This document shows, in pieces, positions 58,834 through 64,000 of a stretch of 64,000 nt of DNA. Made by a program: the position numbers and the translations under genes. How positions within the stretch are numbered: position 1 is the first letter of the stretch; every line of letters starts with the position of its first letter. The notes below the pieces were generated by a model. It was given only the letters and a program-made list of their open reading frames with translations, ran no database searches and was not told the origin of the DNA. Origin of the DNA: Brotaphodocola faecis (GTDB lineage Bacteria; Bacillota; Clostridia; Lachnospirales; Lachnospiraceae); assembly GCF_040096075.1 (NCBI RefSeq), contig NZ_JBBMFJ010000021.1:1-64000 (forward strand), read 5' to 3'.

Positions 58834-60174
58834 CTAGAACTTATACAGATACTCCTGCACTTCCCAGTCGGTTACTTCCGCGCGGAACTTCTTCCACTCT
58901 GCGCTCTTTGCTTCCAGATATTTGGTGTAAATGTGATCTCCAAGCAATTCTTTCGCAAATGCGCTGCCCTCAAACGCTTCAATAGCCTCGCCCAGTGTCT
59001 GCGGAAGCTGCTCAATGCCAAGTGTGCGCATTTCTTCATCCGTCATGGCAAAAACGTTGCAGTCCACACTGGCCGGAGGTGTCATTTCTTTTTTGATGCC
59101 GTCCAGACCTGCTGCCAGGCAGGCTGCCAGCGCCAGGTACGGGTTCACTGCGGAATCCGGGCAACGCAGCTCAATGCGGGTGCTGTCTTCCCCGCGCGCA
59201 CTCGGAATACGGATCAGCGCGCTGCGGTTTGCGTGCGCAGACCAGGCCACGCAGACCGGAGCGTCATAGCCCGGGACCAGACGCTTATAAGAATTGACCA
59301 GCGGATTGGTGAGCAGGGTGATTTCCCGGATATGCGCCAGGATTCCTGCCATAAACTGATATGCCACTTTGCTTAAGCCAAGGCTGTCATTGTCATCCAC
59401 GAAGAGATTCTTGCCGTGGGCATCGGCCAGGGACATGTTGATGTGCATGCCGGAACCATTCATGCCTGCCTTTGGCTTTGGCATGAAGGTTGCGTGAAGG
59501 CCGTGGCGTTTTGCAATGGTCTTTACCGCCATCTTAAAGGTCATGATATTATCCGCTGCTGCCAGTCCCTCCGTATATTCCAGATCGATCTCATGCTGGG
59601 CCGGGGATAATTCGTGGTGGGATGCCTCCACCTCAATGTCCATGTCCTCCAGATTCAGGACGATGTCACGGCGCACATTCTCTGCCAGATCGATCGGTCC
59701 CACATCAAAATAGCTGGCATTCTCATGGGTATTGGTGGTCGGGCGGCCTTCCTCATCCGTATGGAATAAGAAGAACTCGCACTCCGGTCCCACATGGAAC
59801 TCATAACCCATGTCTGCCGCCTCTTTCAAGACTTTCTTTAAAACATAGCGCGGATCTCCCTCAAAGGGCTCGCCGTTGGGACGGTACACGTCACACATCA
59901 GGCGGGCAACCTTGCCCTGCTGCGGTCTCCACGGAAAAATCGCAAAGGTATCCAGATCCGGATACAGATACATATCGGATTCCTCAATCCGCACAAAGCC
60001 CTCGATTGCAGAACCATCGAACATGCAGCGGTTGTTTAACGCCTTTTCCAGCTGACTGGCTGTAACTGCCACATTTTTCAGCATTCCGAAAATATCTGTG
60101 AACTGAAGACGGATAAACTCCACATCCTCTTCCTCTGCCATACGGATGATATCTTTTTTCGTATATCTGCTCAT
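58834..60174 (-). CDS. glnA: Glutamine synthetase, type I
   Basis: GlnA makes glutamine from glutamate, ammonia and ATP. The 446-residue protein has the short form typical of Firmicutes (GSI-alpha), with MFDGSAIEGF, PECEFFLF (metal ligands) and SPAQHEIDL. The ATP site KPKAGMNGSGMHIN, the NSYKRLVPGYDAP loop and the SALIRIP segment follow. The adenylylation tyrosine region of GSI-beta enzymes is not seen. It is preceded by a promoter and an attenuator-like leader and followed by an ANTAR regulator gene. Confidence 0.97.
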   Translation of the reverse strand: MSRYTKKDIIRMAEEEDVEFIRLQFTDIFGMLKNVAVTASQLEKALNNRCMFDGSAIEGFVRIEESDMYLYPDLDTFAIFPWRPQQGKVARLMCDVYRPNGEPFEGDPRYVLKKVLKEAADMGYEFHVGPECEFFLFHTDEEGRPTTNTHENASYFDVGPIDLAENVRRDIVLNLEDMDIEVEASHHELSPAQHEIDLEYTEGLAAADNIMTFKMAVKTIAKRHGLHATFMPKPKAGMNGSGMHINMSLADAHGKNLFVDDNDSLGLSKVAYQFMAGILAHIREITLLTNPLVNSYKRLVPGYDAPVCVAWSAHANRSALIRIPSARGEDSTRIELRCPDSAVNPYLALAACLAAGLDGIKKEMTPPASVDCNVFAMTDEEMRTLGIEQLPQTLGEAIEAFEGSAFAKELLGDHIYTKYLEAKSAEWKKFRAEVTDWEVQEYLYKF

Positions 60175-60212
60175 GTCATTCTCCCTCCATGATATGATAT
60201 TATTTTATAACG

Positions 60213-60301
60213 GAAAAACGAGGGCGTCAAGAAAGCCGCCTGCACGGTTTACCTGAAACGCCCTCGTTTCGTGACTGTTTGCTCCTGGTATCTCACCAGG
60301 A
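60213..60301 (-). promoter_or_regulatory. Attenuator-like leader of glnA (P1, P2 and terminator hairpins)
   Basis: In transcript order three elements occur: hairpin P1 (TCCTGGT-gagat-ACCAGGA, 60283-60301), a 12-base linker, hairpin P2 (GAAACG-aggg-CGTTTC, 60255-60270), and an intrinsic terminator. The terminator pairs AACGAGGGCGT with ACGCCCTCGTT (60218-60268), followed by TTTTT. P2 uses the left arm of the terminator, so the two are mutually exclusive. Two tandem stem-loops ahead of a terminator is the arrangement used by ANTAR antiterminators. The loops do not clearly match the published hexaloop rule. Confidence 0.7.
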
Positions 60302-60319
60302 CACGTTTTCATACAACAG

Positions 60320-60348
60320 ATGATAACAGCTTCCCTGTTTTTTGTCAA
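60320..60348 (-). promoter_or_regulatory. Vegetative promoter of glnA
   Basis: A perfect TTGACA (60343-60348) and TATCAT (60320-60325) are spaced by 17 bp on the minus strand. Transcription should start near 60313, about 140 bases before the glnA start and upstream of the leader terminator. This shows the hairpin belongs to glnA rather than to the metal ATPase gene upstream. Confidence 0.85.
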
Positions 60349-60396
60349 CTATTGACAGACCTGCTTATTTGTTGCTGTTCACGCGCTGCGCGAACC

Positions 60397-62256
60397 TTAT
60401 TTTTTATAGCTCAGTGCCCGGATCGCATTGAGGATGGCCAGCACGGAAACACCCACATCTCCGAACACGGCTGCCCACATGGTTGCGTAACCGAGTGCTA
60501 CCAGAATCAGAACCGCAATCTTGACCGCAATGGCGAAAATGATGTTCTGCTTGACAATGCCTACCGTCTTTCTGGCAATGCAGATGGCGTCCACGATTTT
60601 GGACGGTTCATCATCCATGATGACCACATCTGCTGCCTCCACAGCCGCGTCGGAACCGATTCCGCCCATGGCGATACCTACATCCGCGCGGGCCAGAACC
60701 GGCGCATCATTGATGCCGTCCCCCACAAATGCCAGCGTCTTTCCTTCCGGCTTTTCCTTCAGAAGCTGCTCCACCTTCGCTACCTTGTCACCCGGAAGCA
60801 GGTTGCCAAATACATGGGTAATGCCAATGGACTCAGCGACCTTCTTTCCAACTTCTTCTTTATCTCCAGTCAGCATCACCAGTTTGCTCACATCCTGCTT
60901 TTTGAGACCGGCCAGCATCGCCGGAACATCCGGACGGACACTGTCGGAAATGACGATAGAACCGAGGTAGGTGGTTCCATCTGCCAGATACAGGGTAGTT
61001 CCCAGAACTGCTGCCGGAGTGGTAACAGCAACACCCTGCCGTTCCATAAGCTTCTGGTTGCCGATGTAAAGCTCCTTCCACACACCATCTACCTGTACCT
61101 GTGCATGAATGCCATGGCCGGAAATCTCTTCCACCTGGCCGATACGGCTGGTATCCGCTTCTTTTCCATAAGCCTGTTTGATCGACTGCGCGATGGGATG
61201 GTTGGAATTGTATTCGCCAAGCGCTGCCAGCTCCAGAAGCGCTTCCTTACTTCCCTGCACCGGAGACACATCGGTTACCTCAAACTTACCGGTAGTCAGG
61301 GTTCCTGTCTTATCAAACACAGCAGTATCCAGACTGCCCATAGCCTCCAGATAGTTACTGCCCTTCATAAGAATGCCCTGTCTGGATGCCGCGCCCAGGC
61401 CGCCAAAGAAGCTTAAGGGAACAGAAATCACCAGCGCGCACGGGCAGGAAACAACCAGGAAGCTGCAGGCACGGTATATCCAGGTACTCCATCCACCCAA
61501 AATGAGCGGAGGAAGCACAGCCAGAATAGCTGCCAGGATAACCACAGCCGGGGTGTATACACGGGCAAAGCGGGTGATAAAGGCCTCGGCCTTCGCTTTT
61601 CTGGAGCTTGCGTTCTCCACCAGTTCCAGAATCTTTGCCACGGTAGAATCATCAAACAGCTTGGTGGTCTGCACCTTCAGAACACCAGTCAGGTTGATGG
61701 AACCGCTCACGATATTCTGGCCTGCTTCCACCTCTGCCGGCATGGACTCTCCGGTCAGGGCCTTGGTGTCCAGCGTAGAGCTGCCCTCCAGAACAATGCC
61801 GTCCAGCGGCACCTTCTCGCCCGGGCGGATGATGATGGTATCTCCGATTTCTACTTCATATGGATCTACCTGTTCCTCTTCCCCGTCCCGCAGAAGGTTT
61901 GCGTACTCCGGATTGATATCCATCAGATCTGTGATGGATTTTCTGGACTTGTTAACCGCATAGTCGTTGAACAGTTCTCCGACCTGATAAAACAGCATAA
62001 CCGCCACAGCTTCCTCCAGAGAACCGATGGCGAACGCGCCAAAGGTAGCAATGGTCATCAGAAAATTTTCATCAAACACCTGACCGTTTTTCAAATTGCG
62101 GCAAGCCCGCAGCGGAATGTCATATCCCGCGGCCAGATAGGAAAGGACAAACGGGACCCACGCCCAGGATGTCTTTTTCTCCATACACATGGCAATTACA
62201 AAGAAAACAGCACTGACCGCAAGCCGGGTCACCATTTTTTTCTGCTTTTTCGTCAT
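60397..62256 (-). CDS. Heavy-metal-translocating P1B-type ATPase (CadA/ZntA type)
   Basis: The 619-residue protein exports divalent metal such as Zn or Cd at the cost of ATP. It has paired N-terminal helices, the actuator TGES, CPC in the sixth helix (SCPCALVIS), DKTGTLT (phosphorylated Asp), HP (NSNHPIAQ) and GDGINDAP. The CPC plus the C-terminal helix pair fit the Zn/Cd/Pb subgroup rather than Cu. The usual N-terminal HMA domain is absent from the protein; a free HMA protein is encoded about 97 bp upstream. Start is followed directly by the first helix, so no domain has been lost by mis-annotation. Confidence 0.94.
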   Translation of the reverse strand: MTKKQKKMVTRLAVSAVFFVIAMCMEKKTSWAWVPFVLSYLAAGYDIPLRACRNLKNGQVFDENFLMTIATFGAFAIGSLEEAVAVMLFYQVGELFNDYAVNKSRKSITDLMDINPEYANLLRDGEEEQVDPYEVEIGDTIIIRPGEKVPLDGIVLEGSSTLDTKALTGESMPAEVEAGQNIVSGSINLTGVLKVQTTKLFDDSTVAKILELVENASSRKAKAEAFITRFARVYTPAVVILAAILAVLPPLILGGWSTWIYRACSFLVVSCPCALVISVPLSFFGGLGAASRQGILMKGSNYLEAMGSLDTAVFDKTGTLTTGKFEVTDVSPVQGSKEALLELAALGEYNSNHPIAQSIKQAYGKEADTSRIGQVEEISGHGIHAQVQVDGVWKELYIGNQKLMERQGVAVTTPAAVLGTTLYLADGTTYLGSIVISDSVRPDVPAMLAGLKKQDVSKLVMLTGDKEEVGKKVAESIGITHVFGNLLPGDKVAKVEQLLKEKPEGKTLAFVGDGINDAPVLARADVGIAMGGIGSDAAVEAADVVIMDDEPSKIVDAICIARKTVGIVKQNIIFAIAVKIAVLILVALGYATMWAAVFGDVGVSVLAILNAIRALSYKK

Positions 62257-62352
62257 ACTAATTTCCTTTTCTCATGATCTGCTGCCAGAATTCTGGCACT
62301 TCAGGGTTCCTCACTGGCTGACCATGCAATGTTCGTTTTACATTCCTGCGTT

Positions 62353-62577
62353 TTAGCGCAGTACCTTAAATTCAGCCTCCGGCTCAACCTTTGCGGCAAC
62401 AGCTCTTGCTGCCTCAACCAGCGCATCCTCTCTTCCATCTTCCACTTCCATGATCAGGCGCTGGGTCATGAAGCTTAAGCTTGCGCTGTTCACGCCATCT
62501 AATTTCTTTACGCCTTCCTCAATCTTTGCAGCACAGTTTGCACAGCATAAACCTTCTAATTTGATGATCTTCTTCAT
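62353..62577 (-). CDS. Free-standing heavy-metal-associated (HMA) domain protein
   Basis: The 74-residue ferredoxin-like metallochaperone carries the metal site in GLCCANCAAK (CxxC at Cys12 and Cys15, with an extra Cys11). It probably presents metal to the ATPase encoded downstream, taking the place of the HMA domain missing from that protein. The gene is in line with the SmtB-type repressor and the ATPase. AAGGAG precedes the ATG. Confidence 0.9.
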   Translation of the reverse strand: MKKIIKLEGLCCANCAAKIEEGVKKLDGVNSASLSFMTQRLIMEVEDGREDALVEAARAVAAKVEPEAEFKVLR

Positions 62578-62660
62578 GATATTCTCTCCTTTTATTTTTC
62601 ACTTTGTCCTGACCATGTATGCGCAGGACTTTTTTCGTTTCACAGCTTTCTGCCAGAATT

Positions 62661-63047
62661 TTACTCGCTGATATGCTCCATACCCTGAGCCAGAATGGTC
62701 TGGATGTGGGCATCGGCAAGCTTATAAAATACGGTCTTTCCGTCCCGCCGGAAGGACACCAGACGCATCTGCTTTAAGACTCTCAGCTGATGGGAAATTG
62801 CCGACTGTCCCATCTGCAGCAGAGTTGCGATGTCGCAGACACACATCTCCGACTGGCTGAGCACATACAAAATCTTGATCCGCGTAGAGTCCCCAAATAT
62901 CTTGAAAAACTCCGACAGATCCAGAAGCTGCTGCTCGTCCGGCATCACGCCCTCCACCTTTTTCACAATTTCCTCATGGACATGCATGAACTCGCAGGAA
63001 CCATCTTCCACTTCCTGCTCAATCTGGATTTTTTCTGCCTCTGTCAT
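62661..63047 (-). CDS. SmtB/ArsR-family metal-responsive repressor
   Basis: The 128-residue winged-helix repressor has an N-terminal Cys/His-rich tail (SCEFMHVHEE), the helix-3 segment SEMCVCDIA (CxC, the alpha-3N Cd/Pb-type site) and the recognition helix QSAISHQLRVLK. It also has the C-terminal alpha-5 Zn-type ligands in ADAHIQTILAQGMEH. It should bind the inverted repeat at 63067-63088 in its own promoter and release it on metal binding. It leads the operon with the HMA protein and the ATPase. Confidence 0.94.
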   Translation of the reverse strand: MTEAEKIQIEQEVEDGSCEFMHVHEEIVKKVEGVMPDEQQLLDLSEFFKIFGDSTRIKILYVLSQSEMCVCDIATLLQMGQSAISHQLRVLKQMRLVSFRRDGKTVFYKLADAHIQTILAQGMEHISE

Positions 63048-63066
63048 AGCATTCCTCCGTTTCTTT

Positions 63067-63118
63067 ACATGAACAACTATTCATATGTTTATATTACCAT
63101 ATAATACACTGTTGTCAA
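63067..63118 (-). promoter_or_regulatory. Promoter and SmtB-type operator of the metal-efflux operon
   Basis: On the minus strand TTGACA (63113-63118) and TAATAT (63091-63096) have a 16-bp spacer. Immediately downstream, ACATATGAATAGTTGTTCATGT (63067-63088, given here as its two arms ACATATGAATA and GTTGTTCATGT) is an inverted repeat like the 12-2-12 operators of SmtB, CzrA and CadC. Confidence 0.8.
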
Positions 63119-63127
63119 GAGTAAATA

Positions 63128-63172
63128 CGAAAAATGCCGGGGCGCCAAAAACTGACGCCCCAGCATTTTTCT
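63128..63172. terminator. Terminator of the flavodiiron gene
   Basis: AAAAATGC-GGGGCG...CGCCCC-GCATTTTT forms a long stem, with one bulge, flanked by A and T runs, so it can act in both directions. It lies 16 bp past the flavodiiron protein stop. Confidence 0.88.
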
Positions 63173-63187
63173 GTCGTATTGTATTTT

Positions 63188-64000
63188 TTATTTCAATGCA
63201 TCTACCATGGCTTTCATGGCTTCTCTGGTATCCTCATGCACTGCGGATTTGATAGTGACCACCTGCTCCAGTACATGAACATCCTTCATTGGCTCCAGAA
63301 TTCCACGCATGATCTTTCCTGCTAACGGTGCCCAGGAGCCATTCTCGATAAGGCCTACCGTACGCTTCTGGAAGTTCTTGGATTTTAAGTGCAGCAGGAA
63401 CTCTTCCATGCACGGGAATACGCCGCCATCATAGGTTGCGGCTGCCAGTACCAGACGGTCGTAGTAGAATGCCTTGCGCACTGCCAGGGAAACATCCGTG
63501 CGGGATAAGTCAAATACCTCCACTTCCTCGCCATTTGCACGAAGCATTTCTGCCATCTCTTCTGCAGCCTGAGCAGTATTTCCATGAATAGAAGCATATG
63601 CCACCATAACGCCATGCTTCTCCGGCTGGTAAGTGCTCCAGGTCTGGTATTTGTCAATGTAATAGCCCAGGTTTTCTTTTAAGATTGGTCCGTGCAGCGG
63701 GCAGATCATCCGGATATCCAGACCGGACGCTTTCTTTAACAGACCCTGAACCTGTACACCGTACTTTCCTACGATATTTAAGAAGTAGCGGGCTGCTTCC
63801 TCTGCCCACTCCTCTTCTGCGTCCAGCGCGCCAAACTTGCCAAAGCCGTCTGCAGAGAACAGAATTTTTTCATTCTGCTCATAAGCTACCATAACCTCTG
63901 GCCAGTGTACCATCGGTGCCATGAAAAACTGCAGGGTATGTGCGCCAAGATTTAAGGTCTCACCCTCTTTTACCACTACCTTACGGTCTGTTAAATCCAT
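63188..64000 (-). CDS. Flavodiiron protein (FprA type), C-terminal part, cut by window edge
   Basis: About 270 residues are visible; full-length proteins are near 400, so about 130 N-terminal residues lie beyond 64000, and the Met at the edge is not the start. The visible part has the end of the beta-lactamase-like diiron domain (MVHWPEVM, LFSADGFGKFG and PLHGPIL, each with a metal ligand) and a flavodoxin domain (AYASIHGNTAQAAEEMA, FMN site). Such enzymes reduce oxygen to water, or nitric oxide, and protect anaerobes. A flavodiiron enzyme fits an organism that uses PFOR and glycyl radical enzymes. Confidence 0.93.
   Translation of the reverse strand: MDLTDRKVVVKEGETLNLGAHTLQFFMAPMVHWPEVMVAYEQNEKILFSADGFGKFGALDAEEEWAEEAARYFLNIVGKYGVQVQGLLKKASGLDIRMICPLHGPILKENLGYYIDKYQTWSTYQPEKHGVMVAYASIHGNTAQAAEEMAEMLRANGEEVEVFDLSRTDVSLAVRKAFYYDRLVLAAATYDGGVFPCMEEFLLHLKSKNFQKRTVGLIENGSWAPLAGKIMRGILEPMKDVHVLEQVVTIKSAVHEDTREAMKAMVDALK

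Overview
The window reads as the chromosome of an anaerobic, Gram-positive-type Clostridia, most likely a member of the Lachnospiraceae. The reasons are a single-polypeptide pyruvate:ferredoxin oxidoreductase, a glycyl radical enzyme with its radical-SAM activase, formate-tetrahydrofolate ligase, a flavodiiron protein, a T-box in front of leuS, ECF and BMP-type transporters, a PASTA kinase, and meso-DAP peptidoglycan genes (dapF, and a murE with a DNSR motif). Base composition is close to half GC by eye. No tRNA, rRNA, CRISPR array or intact insertion sequence was seen.

Layout. (1) 1-2900 is an accessory patch: a chloramphenicol acetyltransferase-like gene between two copies of a REP/MITE-like repeat, the 5' stub of a LysE-type exporter, a PD-(D/E)XK nuclease-helicase fusion, and a truncated LysR regulator. 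(2) 2900-6100 holds a NUDIX hydrolase, a DUF554 protein, a YbaK-type deacylase and serS. (3) 6188-19450 is the most coherent block: a minus-strand nucleoside uptake and catabolism locus. In transcription order it contains a BMP lipoprotein, a Crp/Fnr-type regulator, uridine phosphorylase, the glycyl radical enzyme YjjI, its activase YjjW, an ABC nucleoside importer (ATPase and two permeases), deoD, deoC, cdd, deoB and a second BMP lipoprotein. Palindromes of the form TGNCANNTGNCA lie in front of the regulator (two sites) and of the second BMP gene (one site), with a weaker match at the first BMP gene. (4) 19587-35107 is a conserved housekeeping run: ECF S-component, thiN, rpe, rsgA, prkC, prpC, rlmN, rsmB, a YugP-type peptidase, fmt, def, priA (lacking its winged-helix domain), murF and murE. 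(5) 35239-46650 has fhs, ftsK/spoIIIE, a ClpP-like TepA protein, an orphan citC, cardiolipin synthase, an LTA-synthase-like sulfatase and a small membrane exporter. (6) 46881-54514 has nifJ (PFOR) with a structured leader, a VanW protein, and a cluster of small unknown proteins including a 17-cysteine peptide and a 54-residue ORF on the opposite strand. (7) 54578-60350 has leuS with its T-box, dapF, an ANTAR regulator with a degenerate receiver domain, and glnA behind a leader whose antiterminator and terminator hairpins exclude each other. (8) 60397-63120 is a metal-efflux operon: SmtB/ArsR repressor, free-standing HMA chaperone and P1B-ATPase, with a clear operator and promoter. (9) The right edge cuts a flavodiiron protein gene.

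Working together, block 3 would import nucleosides, split them to bases and (deoxy)ribose-1-phosphate, isomerise to the 5-phosphate and cleave to acetaldehyde and glyceraldehyde-3-phosphate. YjjI/YjjW add an anaerobic radical step of unknown chemistry. The same yjjW-yjjI-deo association is known from Escherichia coli. Start codons were moved inward for several genes (serS, leuS, dapF, ftsK, deoB, deoD, cdd, rsmB, the YbaK gene, the ECF S-component and the second BMP gene) because a better ribosome binding site and the family's usual N-terminus agree.
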